Source: Lotus japonicus | Lineage: Eukaryota > Streptophyta > Magnoliopsida > Fabales > Fabaceae | NCBI RefSeq assembly: GCF_012489685.1 | Contig: NC_080046.1 | Span: 26,728,223 to 26,792,222, forward strand | Direction of reading: 5' to 3' | Length of the DNA: 64,000 nucleotides | Part shown: piece after piece, positions 32,358 to 44,919 of the stretch | Layout of the letters: each line of letters opens with the position of its first letter | Position numbering within the stretch: the first letter of the stretch is position 1 | The notes under the pieces: model-generated | The model's input: only the letters and a program-made list of their open reading frames with translations | What the model was told of the DNA's origin: nothing | Databases searched by the model: none | Position numbers and translations under genes: made by a program

Positions 32358-33920
32358 CACCACTATACTCAACGACAGCTCGCCCTCGAGCGTCACTAAG
32401 ATTAGCTTGCACTCAAGCACAAAGAATTACTCCCAACACACATGCCAAAAGAGGGATACATTTTCAGAAAACCGGGGGATCAAGTAAATGTAGTTAGTTC
32501 CAAGATAAAGATTCAACAATCAACTTCATGCAAATCTTAGACAAAGAAGAATTAGAGTCGACCATGTGTAGCATTTTGAACTAACATCCTAGCATGAGAC
32601 AATTGTTTAGTGCACTGAGCACACAAGCAAGTTCATAGGTTCTGAGAATCATTCACTCAAGAGCAACTAAAGTTGACAATGCATTATTCAATGAGACATC
32701 AAAAGGGTTGTAATGTTGGCTAGGTAAAGCACAAGGTAGGTGGTCCCTAAGGAAGACTAAGGCTGCACACAATTTGAGTGTGGTCCAATTTGGAATTCTG
32801 GAGCTTTCAAGCTTTTGATACTTAGCACTCAATTCTCTTAACCCCTTTTTGTTTCATATTTTTTCCTTTTTTTTTGGAACTCCACCACACCATGGAGTTC
32901 ATTTTCTCTTTTGACTTTTTTCGATTCTTTTTCTTTGGGGCAAGAGACAATTGCACTTTTTATAAACTAGCTCCATCAAGAGTTAAGAACCACAACTCCC
33001 CGTTGAATCCTCCAAACAACCAGCCCATTAAACATAGATACCAAGGAAATCTCCATAAGGCTCAAAAGGGTCAACTAGGGACAAAGATGTTATAAAACAA
33101 TTTCTGAAGTACAAGAAAACCTACCAGTCTCAAGAATGCAAGTCTCCTAAAGCTACACTCAAGGACGCATGAAATTAAACACAGAACCAAGAAGTGCAAG
33201 TGAGTCAGGATCCTCCAGGGAAATTATATAGTGAAGGGTCAAAGATGGACCCTTGTGGACTCACATCAACTCTATCCTCAAGACAACACTTAGAAGACCG
33301 AAGTCTCTCCCTCTCTTTCCCAAACATACAATCACTCCCCAAAAGAAAGCACAAAGTATCCACTTAAAAACATTTTCAAAACCAGCATCATGTGAGAGAG
33401 AAAGACTTGGGAACATGTCATTTGAGTTTAAGGAATAAAGACCAAGGTACAAAAGACTCTAAATAACAATGCATGATAAAATTGGATAAACAAAATCTAT
33501 AAAAGAAAAATATGCAAAAATGCATGGACTAAAACTCAGGGTAAGAAAAGAACCTCCTTCAAAGTGATTGAGTTCCTCCAAGTGTGTATCCTTTTTATTT
33601 CCTGAAACACTAAACATAAAACGTAAAACAGCAAAAGAAGATCCTAAGTATCAACTTATCAACTCATGACCAATGAATCTAATTAGAATTAAATTCACTA
33701 GCTGATTCACTCTAGGTCAGGTTCATGGAATTCCAAACCTCAAATCATGTTATAATTGATCAAGTCACAACAAGCACTAAGAACAAAAACGAATCAGTTA
33801 AATTGATACATAGGAACAAAACAGAAAAAAAAACATGGGTTGTCTCCCATTCAGCCCTAAGTTATAGTCTTAGGTAGACTAAACTTCAAACTCATAACTC
33901 AAACCAAAAATCACAAACAA
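32358..33920 (-). other. Gene-less interior of element E
   Basis: No coding frame of note is present. Read on the minus strand it has GGGAGACAACCCATG soon after the primer site, then T-rich sequence that matches the post-protease region of D, and it ends TATAGTGGTG before the LTR. The last block has no obvious polypurine tract, although the LTR border is fixed by the target duplication. Confidence 0.8.
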
Positions 33921-33938
33921 TCCCCGGCAACGGCGCCA
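33921..33938 (-). promoter_or_regulatory. Primer binding site of element E (tRNA-Asp)
   Basis: On the minus strand, TGGCGCCGTTGCCGGGGA is an 18-base match to the complement of the plant tRNA-Asp 3' end as I know it, six bases from the LTR. Confidence 0.92.
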
Positions 33939-33944
33939 AAAACT

Positions 33945-35186
33945 TGTTGGTAAATCCGCAAGTGTACGAATCCACCCGGTTTTAAATATTGAACCACAGG
34001 GATTGTGAGTGACTAAATTCAGTTTAAGCACATCATTCTATGCACATGTTCTCATGGATCTCTCCTTGATGATATAGCCTAGTTACTCACTTATTGATTC
34101 CTCACATAAGCAATTCTCTCATACTAAAAGCTAAGCCCAATTCCTTGTGTACTTAGTCATTTATATGAGGTTTTAGATCATGCAATTTCAGGCCATCAAA
34201 CCCCAACCCTTCCTCTATTCCTAGTAGCAAGTATAGAAGGGGTAATCCCAAATCGGTTCCCTAATCTATAACAAACTTCTGTTCTGATTATAGAATAGTA
34301 TAAAGCAAGCATGCATACAAGCTTAGATTGAAATTCAGAAAATGGGATTCAAGGGAAGAAGAAGAACATGTGGGAAAGAACTTAAGATTATAACTCAAAT
34401 ATAAAAAGTCTTACAAAGAAATCCAAAGCAAAAGAAGAGAGATTAGCCAAGCATGCTAAAAACCTGAATTACAAGCTTGGAAGCCCTCTCTCACTCTCCT
34501 AGATGATCCTCTACCTCTGAATTTTACAAAGTATCAAAAGATATCCAAGATTACAAAAGAAAATGACTAGAATCCTATTTATAGGTAAAAATCACGAGTT
34601 TGGGCTGTTCCGGGCGCTCAGGCGCCAATTCAGAGCGCCTGAGCGCCAATTCCATGCTGAAAAAGTGCCTCTGGAAGGTAATTGGCACCTAGGCGCCAAT
34701 TCAGAGTGCCTGAGCGCCAATTCAGAGCGCCTAGGCGCCAATTCCAATTTCTGGAACAGGGCAATTGGCTAGGCGCCAATGGAGCATGCCAAGGCGCTCA
34801 GACTCGCTGGAAAGTCCCTTGATCTTCATTTTAACTCCTCTTTAAGCCTCTTTAAGTCTCCCTTCAATTCATCAAGCTTCTTGACCTTCCTTCTTCTTCA
34901 GTTTCAGACCTGATTACTCTCATCAAAGCTCAAAGAAAAATATCAAGAATACCAACCATTTAATTGCACAAGGGACTCAAAACTAATGACAATTAACAAA
35001 AGACTCAAACTATACTAAAATGCGACTAAAGCCCTTATAAAACTACTAAATTACTAAACTAATGCAAATGCACAAATAAAAGTTAAAATGCATGAGAATG
35101 CATGAAACACTACATGAGACATAAGAAAAAGACTCAAAACTAACAAAGAAAAAACCCTAAAAACATCATATAAACCCGGGTCATCA
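33945..35186 (-). repeat. 5' LTR of element E (1242 bp)
   Basis: It is shorter than its partner by a deletion of about 137 bases near its transcript-end side (around 34020). The minus-strand TATAAATA lies at 34576-34583 and the GC-rich array at about 34612-34800. Confidence 0.9.
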
Positions 35187-35191
35187 TTTGT

Positions 35192-35396
35192 TATGTTCTT
35201 AAAACTAAGGATAGATTGCATAAGTTTGATGCTAAGTCTTCTAAATGTCTATTACTTGGTTATTCTGATTGATCTAAAGGTTTCAGATTTTATAATACTG
35301 ATGCAAAAACAATTGAAGAATCTATTCATGTTAGATTTGATGATAAGCTTGACTCTGATCAGTCAAAGCTAGTTGAGAAGTTTGCAGATTTAAGCA
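35192..35396 (+). pseudogene. pol: Pol linker fragment of element B between insertions E and F
   Basis: It continues the integrase-RT linker ([39 protein letters not shown]). A TGA at 35270-35272 replaces the Arg-type codon found in H. It ends at the TSD AAGCA (35392-35396) where F begins. Confidence 0.87.
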
Positions 35397-36273
35397 TGTT
35401 GTTCCTTTGTTGTCATCAATTTTGTTAAAAACAACCTGATGTCCTAGCCGATGTTGTGACATCTGCCTTGATGAAGGCCAGGACATCCGCCCCTGCTGGC
35501 ATGCAAGTGGGTCCCTTGTGGTTATGCTTTATGGTATGATCTGTGCTTACTTGAAGGTCAAGTAACTGTGTATTGGGAGCCAGTTGCGGGTTGTTATTGT
35601 TGAAGCAAATCTGTGATTAAAAAGATTTGTTTCTATTTTTACTTGTTGATCACTCATATCAGATCTTGAAAGATTCTCTGCTGATATGAGTTGGATCAAA
35701 GTGTTCTTCATCCCAAATAAACCCTAGCCGCCTCTGCTGAAGTATATATTGACAAAGACCTGAAGCTTGAAGTCGATCGAGAGAATTACCTTGAAGATCA
35801 AGTGTTCTTAAGAGTGTAAGTTGTTCTTTGTCTTTGTTAGTTGTGAACTCGTCTTGCTCACTGATTCTATAAAGTAAGACTGAGTTCTGTTTTGTGTTTG
35901 AGTGTCAAACAAACCTTGTGTTATTGTTGTTACCAATCACTGTGGCAGTGATATAGGAAAAGTGAGAGGGGCTCTCATACTTAGGCTGTGGTTCTAAGTA
36001 GAAAACCACTGGGTAGATTAGGTTAAGAACAATGAACTTGATGTGTTCATGTGTGTCTATAATACCTAGTTCTTGAGATAGTGGAATTCCTTTTCATTGG
36101 GCGAAAGCTAACCAGATGTAGGTGTAGTTTCACCGAACTGGGTTAACAACTTCCTGTGTCTTGTTTCTTTTAGTTGTTTGTTGGTTTGTGTTCATGCCTT
36201 TCAGTCATATGATGTTCTAATCGATTGTCCCAGCATCGTGCAGGACATTTGTTCTAAGGGATCTAGAATTTCA
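35397..36273 (+). repeat. 5' LTR of element F (877 bp)
   Basis: It starts TGTTGTTCCTTTG and ends CTAGAATTTCA. The likely TATA box TATATATT is at 35743-35750. Confidence 0.92.
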
Positions 36274-36275
36274 AT

Positions 36276-36287
36276 TGGTATCAGAGC
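36276..36287 (+). promoter_or_regulatory. Primer binding site of element F
   Basis: TGGTATCAGAGC, complement of initiator tRNA-Met, two bases after the LTR. Confidence 0.93.
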
Positions 36288-36339
36288 AGGCACCCCTGTT
36301 CTGTGTGGGTGAGCTCCAGGGAGATATTTTCTTGATCTC

Positions 36340-39300
36340 ATGGATAATAAGGAGGGAGGATCGATCAACAGGCCACCAATCCTGGATGGTTCCAATTATG
36401 ATTACTGGAAGGTTCGAATGATAGCCTTTCTCAAGTCTATTGATATCAAAACTTGGAAGGCTGTTTGTCAAAGGCTGGAAGCATCCTGTCAAAGCTCAAG
36501 CAGAAGGAAGTACATCTACTCCTGAAGAAAAACCTGAGGATGAATGGACAAGTGCTGAAGAAGAAGCTTCTCTGGCAAACTCAAAAGCAATGAATGCTAT
36601 CTTTAATGCAGTGGACAAAAACATGTTTAGATTGATTAATACTTGCACTGTTGCCAAAGATGCTTGGGAGATTTTGAAAACAGCACATGAAGGTACAACC
36701 AGGGTGAGGATGTCTAGACTCCAGATGCTTACTACTCGTTTTGAGAACTTGACAATGACAGAAGATGAGACTATTTCTGAATATCACATGCGTGTGCGTG
36801 ATCTGTCAAATGCTTCATTTGCTCTGGGAGAACCTATGTCAGATGAAAAGCTTGTGAGGAAAATCTTGAGATCTGTAACCAGCAAGTTTGCAATGAAGGT
36901 CACTGCGATTGAAGAAGCTCAAGATATCAGCAGTTTGAAAGTGGATGAGCTGATTGGTTCTCTGCAGACTTATGAGTTAAAGTTGGGTGAAAAACCTGAA
37001 AAGAAGACCAAAAGCATTGCTTTTGTATCCAACACCACTGAAGGAGATGATGCTGATAGTGAAAGTGAGAATCTATCTGAAGCTCTGGCACTTCTTGCTA
37101 GAAAATTCAACAGAGCTCTAAGGAAGATAGACAGAAGGACTAGGCCAAATGTCCAGGACATTAAGTCTGACAACTCTAAATCCTACAATTCCCAGCGAAA
37201 GGTCAAAGAAGAGGACAAATCAGGCCTAAACAAGGGTGTTCAGTGTCATGAATGTGAGGGTTATGGTCACATTAGATCTGAGTGTGCAACCTACTTGAAG
37301 AAACAAAAGAAAGGCATGGTAGTGACATGGTCAGATGAAGATACTGAGGATGAGGAAGAGTTAACTGCCAACAAGGTTAATGCCTTTTCCGGAGCTGTCA
37401 ATGACTCAGATTCCAGTGGCGATGAAATGACATTTGAGGATTTGGAAGAGACTTACAAACTCCTACATGTTAAATGGAAGGAAACTTGCAAACATCTGAA
37501 GGAGCAAGAAGATGAGATGAAACAAGTTAAGACTGAAAATGAAAACCTAAGGGAGACCATTGATAAACTGCAAGATGATTTGGATAAATGGAACTCAAAA
37601 TTAAAGGATCTTGAAACTATTGAAAAAGCCAAGCTTCTGTTAACTATAGCTGATCTTCAAGAGAAAGTAGCTACATTGACAGCCAAACTGGAAAATACCT
37701 ACAAGTCAGTGCGTATGCTGAACAGTGGATCTAATATGCTTGAAGAGATTCTGGAAGAAACAAGCAAGCAAGGAAAGAGTGTTAAAGGCATTGGTTTCAG
37801 TTACCAGTCTGAGAGTAGAGGAAATCAGAAAGCATCAAGGAAGTTTGTAAGAGCTAAGGAAAACTCTGAGTTTAAAAACCCAGAGTACTATCAGAGGTCA
37901 AGCCCGATGTCACAACATATGCCTCCACATCCTACTACTCAGAAGGCTACTGCTCAAATTCCATGGAGATGTCATTATTGTGGTAGGTTTGGTCACATTA
38001 AGCCCTACTGCTTCAAGCTATACGGATATCCTCAGATCCTGAAGGTTCTCAAGACATCTAAGAAGGCTTGGGTACCCAAAGGAGAAGTTTCATGTCTTAT
38101 AGCACACACATCCTTTAGAGTCTCATCAAGTGAAGACTGGTATTTTGATAGTGGCTGCTCAAAACACATGACTGGGAATAAGGAGTATCTGGAAAATCTC
38201 AAGGAATACTCCAGTAAATCAGTCACCTTTGGAGATGGTGCTAAAGGAAAAATCAAAGGCATTGGGAAGTTGGTAAACTCTGGATCTCCTAGTCTGAACA
38301 ACGTTCTTCTTGTCAAGGGGTTGACAGCAAATCTAATCAGTATAAGTCAGTTGTGTGATCAAGATCTGGATGTGAAGTTTAGCAAGACTGAATGCATGGT
38401 TACCACTAGTGATCAAGAGATTGTGATGAGAGGTGTCAGGTCCAAAGACAATTGCTACATGTGGATTCCACAAAAGAAAGCCCAAGTGTCTAGATGCTTG
38501 ATATCAAAAGTGGATGAGTTGAATCTATGGCACCAACGTTTAGGTCACATCAATCTCAAGAGTATGCAGAAAGTTATCTCTAAAGATGCTGTACGAGGGC
38601 TACCAAAACTGAAAATAGATGAAGAAAAGATATGTGGAGAATGCAAGATTGGAAAGCTGACCAAAACATCTCATGCAAAGCTTCAGCATCCAACTACAAC
38701 AAAAGTCCTTGAACTTCTTCACATGGACTTGATGGGACCCATGCAGGTAGAAAGTCTAGGAGGTAAGAAATATGTATATGTCTGTGTTGATGATTATTCC
38801 AGGTTCACATGGATTGACTTCATGAAGGAAAAATCAGAAACCTTTGACATATTCAGAAGGCTATGTCTGAAACTTCAAACTGAGAAGAATTGCTCTATAG
38901 TAAGAATCAGAAGTGATCATGGAAGAGAGTTTGAGAACTCCAAATTCTCTGACTTCTGTGATTCAGAAGGAATAAGCCATGAATTCTCAGCTCCAATTAC
39001 ACCTCAGCAGAATGGAATTGTTGAAAGGAAAAACAGGACTCTTCAAGAATCCACCAGGGTTATGCTTCATGCAAGGAAGATTTCCAACAAGTTCTGGGCA
39101 GAAGCCATGAACACAGCCTGTTACATTCACAATAGAGTAACCATTAGAGCTGGAACCACAGTCACTCTATATGAACTCTGGAAAGGAAGGAAGCCAACTG
39201 TGAAACACTTTCATATCTTTGGGAGTAAATGTTATATTCTGGCTGATCGTGAACAAAGAAGAAAGCTAGATCCTAAGAGTGATGAAGGAATTTTCATGGG

Positions 39301-39441
39301 ATACTCTACAAACAGCAAAGCTTACAGAGTGTACAATTCCCGAACAAAGGTAATGATGGAATCTGTAAATGTCTCTATTGATGATCAACCAAATGAAAGA
39401 AAAGACACTGGTGCAACTGAAGATGATGATGGTCCACATGT
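36340..39441 (+). pseudogene. gag-pol: gag, protease and integrase of element F (frameshift in gag)
   Basis: The ATG at 36340 (MDNKEGGSINRPPILDGSNY) starts a copia-type gag. About 50 codons on, near 36480, a one-base shift moves it to the frame that then stays open to the G insertion. Features in order: gag domain, a CCHC knuckle at about 37244-37285 (CHECEGYGHIRSEC), a long coiled coil (about 37430-37720), a second CCHC-like motif at about 37970-38011 (CHYCGRFGHIKPYC), protease DSGCSKHMTG at 38147, integrase HQRLGH and CGECKIGK, then the core with LLHMDLMGP, RSDHGREFEN and NGIVERKNRT. All three catalytic acidic residues are present. G inserts after the TSD CATGT (39437-39441). Confidence 0.9.
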
Positions 39442-40661
39442 TGTAAGATCAAGTTTTGATCTAGTAGTACAACTCTATGTTTTGATGATTACAAGTTAAC
39501 CTTTTGATATGAACAATTGTGGTACTCTAACGTGTTTTTCTGAGTGTGCTATTTACAGGCTCTGACCTCAACTCAATCTCACACAAATCAGAAGCACTGT
39601 GTATAAAGGGTAACCCAAGCAACGCTTTCGCATTCACCATGTTCAGTATGAACAGTGGAAAAGCTTCAGAAGTTCTGGAGCTATACAAACTCTGATGTGG
39701 ACTCAGTCGCTAGAAGCTCTGAAGATCCAGAAGTTCTGATAGCCAAGAAACACTGAAGGTTCAGATGTTCTGATGGTGTAGAAGACTCTGAAGATCCAGA
39801 AGCTGAATAGTGGAAACTCTGAAGTCCAGAAGCAAGAAACTCTGAAGGCCATGTTCTTCCCTCTGAGTTCAGAATCAGAAGATACAATGGTCAGAGGATC
39901 TGTGCTTTCCCTCTGACTCTGATCAACCGGCCTCACAAGTTCCAATATGAAGCATTCCCCTGATCAGAAGTCTCCTAGGTTAAAAGGTCAAGTCGCTATC
40001 CAAGTACAAAAGCAAGTGTACCTTCCTGACGACCTACCTAACGTTCTCAGCCACAGCAGAAGCTGGATTTTCCAGAACTGCCCTCCAACGGTAGCATTTC
40101 CCATGCAACGCTCAACCCTAATCCTTGGAGTATATATAGAGGCTGAAGATTGAAAGAAGCGGCTAAGAAACTAAGAAGAAGCAATACACACGCGCAAGAC
40201 ATATTCAAAATATTCTAAGCTTTCTTTCATCTGAAATTCATTGTGTTTACTATCAGCTTTTTAGAAGCAAATCTCTTGTAAACATTTCCTTGATAAACAG
40301 TTTGTTTAGTTCCTTTAGGAGATCAAGGTTGATCGGATCCTAGAGAAGACTAAGAGAGTGAATCTTAGTGTGAGCTAAGTCAGTGTAATTGTTAGTCACT
40401 TGTAGGTTTCAAGTGCAGTTGTAACTCTTACCTGATTAGTGGATTGCCTTCATTCTAAGAAGGAAGAAATCACCTTAACGGGTGGACTGGAGTAGCTTGA
40501 GTGATTTATCAAGTGAACCAGGATAAAATCCTTGTGTGCTTTTCTATCTCTTATCTTTAGCACTTAAGTTCTCGAAAGATTTGTATAAATCTTTAAGGTG
40601 GTAGTTTTGTACTGAAAACGTTATTCAAACCCCCCCCTTTCTACCGTTTTTCATACCTTCA
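39442..40661 (+). repeat. 5' LTR of element G (1220 bp)
   Basis: It starts TGTAAGATCAAG and ends CATACCTTCA. The TATA box TATATATA is at 40131-40138. The C-run near the end is seven or eight long. Confidence 0.95.
40131..40138 (+). promoter_or_regulatory. TATA box of the element G 5' LTR
   Basis: TATATATA after CCTTGGAG, about 690 bases into the LTR. The matching place in the other Sirevirus LTRs has TATAAATA. Confidence 0.75.
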
Positions 40662-40663
40662 AT

Positions 40664-40675
40664 TGGTATCAGAGC
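40664..40675 (+). promoter_or_regulatory. Primer binding site of element G
   Basis: TGGTATCAGAGC, two bases after the LTR end. Confidence 0.93.
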
Positions 40676-40733
40676 GCAAGTTCTGATTACCACACCTAAC
40701 AGTGTTCAGTGATCCGGGCCGGTGTGAAAAACA

Positions 40734-42644
40734 ATGGCTGCCACCACCAGTGAAACTCAAAGAGATGGTTACAACGCAAAGCCTCCTATGTTCGATGGTC
40801 AAAGGTTCGAATATTGGAAAGATAGACTGGAAAGTTTCTTTCTGGGTTTCGATGCAGATCTCTGGGATATTATTGTGGATGGCTATGAGCGTCCAGTTGA
40901 TGCAGATGGCAAGAAGATCCCAAGGTCAGAGATGACTGCAGATCAAAAGAAGCTGTACTCACAACATCACAAAGCAAGAGCAATTCTTCTAAGTGCTATC
41001 TCCTATGAGGAGTACCAGAAGATTACAGATCGTGAGTTTGCTAAAGGCATTTTTGATTCTCTGAAGATGTCTCATGAAGGAAACAAGAAAGTCAAAGAAT
41101 CAAAGGCATTGTCTTTGATCCAAAAGTATGAATCCTTCATCATGGAGCCAAATGAGTCCATTGAAGAAATGTTCTCCAGATTTCAACTGCTTGTAGCTGG
41201 CATACGTCCTCTCAACAAGAGCTACACAACAAAAGATCATGTCATAAGGGTCATCAGGTGTCTTCCTGAAAGTTGGATGCCTTTGGTGACTTCAATAGAG
41301 CTCACGAGAGACGTTGAGAATATGAGTTTAGAAGAACTCATCAGCATTTTGAAATGCCATGAGCTGAAGCGCTCAGAGATGCAAGATCTGAGGAAAAAGT
41401 CCATAGCCTTGAAATCCAAATCTGAAAAGGCTAAGGTTGAGAAGTCAAAGGCTCTTCAAGCTGAAGAAGAAGAATCTGAAGAAGCATCAGAAGATTCTGA
41501 TGAAGATGAGCTGACTCTGATCTCCAAGAGACTCAACCGCATCTGGAAGCACAGGCAGAGCAAGTTCAAAGGCTCTGGAAAGGCAAGAGGAAAGTCTGAA
41601 TCCTCAGGTCAGAAGAAGTCATCAATCAAGGAAGTCACTTGCTTTGAGTGCAAAGAATCAGGGCACTACAAAAGTGACTGTCCAAAATTGAAGAAGGACA
41701 AAAAGCCAAAGAAGCACTTCAAGACCAAGAAGAGTCTGATGGTGACATTTGACGAATCAGAGTCAGAGGATGTTGACTCTGATGGTGAAGTCCAAGGACT
41801 CATGGCAATTGTCAAAGACAAGGAAGCAGAGTCAAAGGAAGCTGTTGACTCTGACTCAGAATCAGAAGGAGATCCTAACTCAGACGATGAAAATGAGGTA
41901 TTTGCTTCTTTCTCTACCTCTGAACTGAAACATGCTTTGTCTGATATCATGGATAAGTATAACTCTTTATTGTCTAAGCATAAAAAGTTGAAAAAGAACT
42001 TATCTACTGTTTCCAAGACTCCTTCTGAACATGAGAAAATTATTTCTGATTTGAAAAATGAAAATCATGCTTTGGTAAATTCTAACTCTGTGCTTAAGAA
42101 CCAGATTGCTAAGTTAGAAGAAATTGTTGCATGTGATGCCTCTGATTGTAGAAATGAATCTAAGTATGAAAAGTCTTTTCAAAGATTCCTAGCTAAAAGC
42201 GTAGATAGAAGCTTAATGGCTTCAATGATCTATGGCGTAAGCAGAAATGGAATGCATGGCATTGGCTATTCTAAACCAATTAGAAATGAGCCTTCTGTGT
42301 CTAAAGCTAAATCTTTATATGAATGCTTTGTTCCCTCTGGTACCATATTGCCTGATCCTGTACCTGCTAAAGTTGCTAAAAACCCTCTTAAAAAGGGATC
42401 TTTCTCTATGACTAAATATCATGCAAATATTCCTTTAAAATATTATGTTGAGACACCCAAGGTGATCAGAACCTCTGGGGTAACTAACAAAAGAGGACCC
42501 AGAAAGTGGGTACCTAAGGACAAGATTATCTATGTTGCAGATATCCTTGATAGCTCCACTGAAACACCAATCATGGTATCTGGACAGTGGATGCTCGCGT
42601 CACATGACGGGAGAAAAGCGTATGTTCCGAGAGCTGAAACTTAA
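40734..42644 (+). CDS. gag: gag of element G (636 aa, intact)
   Basis: The start [20 protein letters not shown] is in the same context as in B and H. A copia-type gag domain (about residues 20-230) would form the particle. The CCHC knuckle at residues 303-316 ([14 protein letters not shown]) binds RNA. Acidic Glu/Ser blocks and a coiled-coil segment ([14 protein letters not shown] region) follow. The last residues ([20 protein letters not shown]) overlap the protease active site in the +1 frame. There is no stop or shift, so this young copy could still supply Gag. Confidence 0.9.
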   Translation: MAATTSETQRDGYNAKPPMFDGQRFEYWKDRLESFFLGFDADLWDIIVDGYERPVDADGKKIPRSEMTADQKKLYSQHHKARAILLSAISYEEYQKITDREFAKGIFDSLKMSHEGNKKVKESKALSLIQKYESFIMEPNESIEEMFSRFQLLVAGIRPLNKSYTTKDHVIRVIRCLPESWMPLVTSIELTRDVENMSLEELISILKCHELKRSEMQDLRKKSIALKSKSEKAKVEKSKALQAEEEESEEASEDSDEDELTLISKRLNRIWKHRQSKFKGSGKARGKSESSGQKKSSIKEVTCFECKESGHYKSDCPKLKKDKKPKKHFKTKKSLMVTFDESESEDVDSDGEVQGLMAIVKDKEAESKEAVDSDSESEGDPNSDDENEVFASFSTSELKHALSDIMDKYNSLLSKHKKLKKNLSTVSKTPSEHEKIISDLKNENHALVNSNSVLKNQIAKLEEIVACDASDCRNESKYEKSFQRFLAKSVDRSLMASMIYGVSRNGMHGIGYSKPIRNEPSVSKAKSLYECFVPSGTILPDPVPAKVAKNPLKKGSFSMTKYHANIPLKYYVETPKVIRTSGVTNKRGPRKWVPKDKIIYVADILDSSTETPIMVSGQWMLASHDGRKAYVPRAET

Positions 42645-42681
42645 GCCTGGAGGCGAAGTTGGCTTCGGAGGAAATGAAAAG
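42540..42681 (+). pseudogene. pol: Protease remnant of element G
   Basis: In the +1 frame [13 protein letters not shown] is readable from about 42552, but the deletion at about 42681 joins it to the RT linker out of frame and a TGA follows at once. No integrase motif remains. Confidence 0.85.
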
Positions 42682-44476
42682 GTCAAAGCTAGTTGAAAAG
42701 TTTGCAGATTTAAGCATTAATGTTTCTGACAAAGGCAAAGCTCCAGAGGAAGTTGAGCCAGAGGAAGATGAACCAGAGGAAGAAGCTGGTCCCTCTAACT
42801 CACAAACTCTGAAGAAGAGCAGAATCACTGCAGCTCATCCTAAGGAATTGATTCTGGGCAACAAAGATGAACCAGTCAGAACCAGATCTGCCTTCAGACC
42901 CTCTGAAGAGACCTTGATGAGTCTGAAAGGATTGGTGTCCTTAATTGAACCCAAGTCCATAGATGAAGCTCTTCAGGACAAGGATTGGATTCTGGCCATG
43001 GAAGAAGAACTGAATCAATTTTCCAAGAACGATGTTTGGAGCCTAGTGAAGAAGCCTGAGAATGTTCATGTTATTGGAACGAAATGGGTATTCAGAAACA
43101 AGCTAAATGAGAAAGGAGATGTAGTCAGAAACAAGGCAAGGCTAGTTGCTCAAGGCTACAGCCAGCAGGAAGGAATAGACTACACTGAAACATTTGCTCC
43201 AGTAGCAAGACTGGAAGCAATCAGACTATTGATTTCTTTCTCAGTAAATCACAACATAATTCTACATCAGATGGACGTAAAGAGTGCCTTCCTAAATGGT
43301 TATATCTCAGAGAAAGTCTATGTTCATCAACCCCCAGGTTTTGAAGATGAAAAGAAACCAGACCATGTGTTCAAATTGAAGAAATCACTCTACGGTCTGA
43401 AGCAAGCTCCCAGAGCATGGTATGAGAGACTTAGCTCATTCCTTCTGGAGAATGAGTTTGTAAGGGGTAAAGTAGATACAACTCTCTTTTGCAAGACTTA
43501 TAAAGATGATATCTTAATTGTGCAAATTTATGTTGATGATATTATATTTGGTTCTGCTAATCAATCTCTATGCAAAGAATTTTCTGAGATGATGCAGGCT
43601 GAATTTGAGATGAGTATGATGGGAGAATTAAAGTACTTTCTGGGAATACAAGTTGATCAAACACCAGAAGGAACATATATCCATCAGAGCAAGTACACTA
43701 AAGAACTTCTGAAGAAGTTCAATATGCTGGAATCTACAGTGGCCAAGACTCCAATGCATCCAACATGCATTCTGGAAAAAGAAGATATAAGTGGTAAAGT
43801 ATGTCAGAAGCTCTATCGTGGCATGATAGGTTCACTTCTATACTTAACTGCATCTAGGCCAGACATATTATTTAGTGTTCATTTATGTGCTCGTTTCCAA
43901 TCAGATCCAAGGGAAACCCACTTAACTGCTGTTAAGAGGATCCTAAGGTATCTGAAAGGCACCACTAACCTTGGCTTGATGTATAAGAAAACATCAGAGT
44001 ATAAGCTTTCAGGTTATTGTGATGCTGATTATGCTGGAGATAGAACAGAGAGAAAAAGTACTTCTGGAAATTGTCAATTTCTGGGAAGCAATCTTGTCTC
44101 ATGGGCAAGCAAGAGGCAATCAACCATTGCACTATCAACTGCAGAGGCAGAATATATCTCAGCAGCAATATGCAGCACTCAGATGCTCTGGATGAAACAT
44201 CAGCTGGAGGATTATCAGATCCTTGAGAGCAATATCCCAATTTATTGTGATAACACTGCTGCAATCTCATTAAGTAAGAATCCTATCTTACATTCAAGGG
44301 CAAAGCACATTGAGGTAAAGTATCATTTTATTAGAGATTATGTACAGAAGGGCGTACTTCTTCTGAAGTTTGTTGATACTGACCATCAATGGGCAGATAT
44401 CTTTACAAAGCCCTTAGCTGAAGATAGATTTAATTTTATTCTGAAAAATCTAAACATGGACTTTTGTCCAGAGTGA
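42659..44476 (+). CDS. pol: RT and RNase H of element G
   Basis: This is the open frame after the deletion; the ATG at 42659 is accidental and the true pol frame would have been entered from upstream. RT motifs: [48 protein letters not shown], and the catalytic YVDD near 43532. RNase H follows ([43 protein letters not shown]). The end (NMDFCPE, stop 44474-44476) is the normal pol end, conserved in B. The frame has no stop. Without integrase and a continuous gag-pol, expression would need another route. Confidence 0.9.
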   Translation: MASEEMKRSKLVEKFADLSINVSDKGKAPEEVEPEEDEPEEEAGPSNSQTLKKSRITAAHPKELILGNKDEPVRTRSAFRPSEETLMSLKGLVSLIEPKSIDEALQDKDWILAMEEELNQFSKNDVWSLVKKPENVHVIGTKWVFRNKLNEKGDVVRNKARLVAQGYSQQEGIDYTETFAPVARLEAIRLLISFSVNHNIILHQMDVKSAFLNGYISEKVYVHQPPGFEDEKKPDHVFKLKKSLYGLKQAPRAWYERLSSFLLENEFVRGKVDTTLFCKTYKDDILIVQIYVDDIIFGSANQSLCKEFSEMMQAEFEMSMMGELKYFLGIQVDQTPEGTYIHQSKYTKELLKKFNMLESTVAKTPMHPTCILEKEDISGKVCQKLYRGMIGSLLYLTASRPDILFSVHLCARFQSDPRETHLTAVKRILRYLKGTTNLGLMYKKTSEYKLSGYCDADYAGDRTERKSTSGNCQFLGSNLVSWASKRQSTIALSTAEAEYISAAICSTQMLWMKHQLEDYQILESNIPIYCDNTAAISLSKNPILHSRAKHIEVKYHFIRDYVQKGVLLLKFVDTDHQWADIFTKPLAEDRFNFILKNLNMDFCPE

Positions 44477-44720
44477 AGATGGATCAGAACCTCTGACTAT
44501 GATACTTCTTGATCAGAAGATGTCTAGTTCAGAAGGTAACTCAATCAGAGTATGTGTGCCCACTGGTACTGACTCTGAAGCTGAGACAACAACACGTGCG
44601 TCAGAATTTCTGATGCATAGTTCCTTGTGCCCGTGTGACAGTCTGTTATGATTGCGTGTAGATATGCTTATCTCCTGTGTGTGATTGTGTATTTTACTGT
44701 TACTATCTATCTTTAATTTT

Positions 44721-44790
44721 CAACCGTTGATCTTAAAGTGCTTTTTGAATCAACAACGGTTATTTGATAAAACCCACTATACACACACGT
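44721..44790 (+). promoter_or_regulatory. Promoter-like block before the env-like gene of element G
   Basis: An inverted pair AACCGTTGAT ... ATCAACAACGGTT is followed by CCCACTATACACACACGTTC and a long CT-rich leader up to the ATG at 44920. The same block, with changes only between its conserved words, precedes the env-like start in element B (57468-57535). It could drive a separate mRNA. The AACGG core resembles MYB-type sites. Confidence 0.45.
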
Positions 44791-44919
44791 TCTCTCTCAC
44801 TTCCGGTTTTCACTCTCGCACTCTCTGCTTTTCAAAACCGCCTCCTTCTTGATTTCTCTCTCGATCTCTCCTCATCCTTCAAACTTCATCTTCTACCTCA
44901 AACCTTCAACCTCTTCAAA

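Larger units (their letters stand above)
30979..35186 (-). mobile_element. Element E: non-autonomous, gene-less relative of element D
   Basis: It has two LTRs in minus orientation (30979-32357 and 33945-35186), a perfect tRNA-Asp primer site and a 1587-bp interior with no gag, protease or other gene. TTTGT occurs on both sides (30974-30978 and 35187-35191). The LTRs and interior resemble the LTR and 3' internal region of D, so E is a deletion derivative that keeps only cis signals. LTR divergence is about 1.6% by eye, plus one 137-bp and one 6-bp gap. Confidence 0.92.

Noticed and set aside
39681..39945. Minus-strand frames repeated in both LTRs of G
   Set aside because: They are duplicates only because the LTRs are near identical; no domain or start context supports them, and other family LTRs break them.
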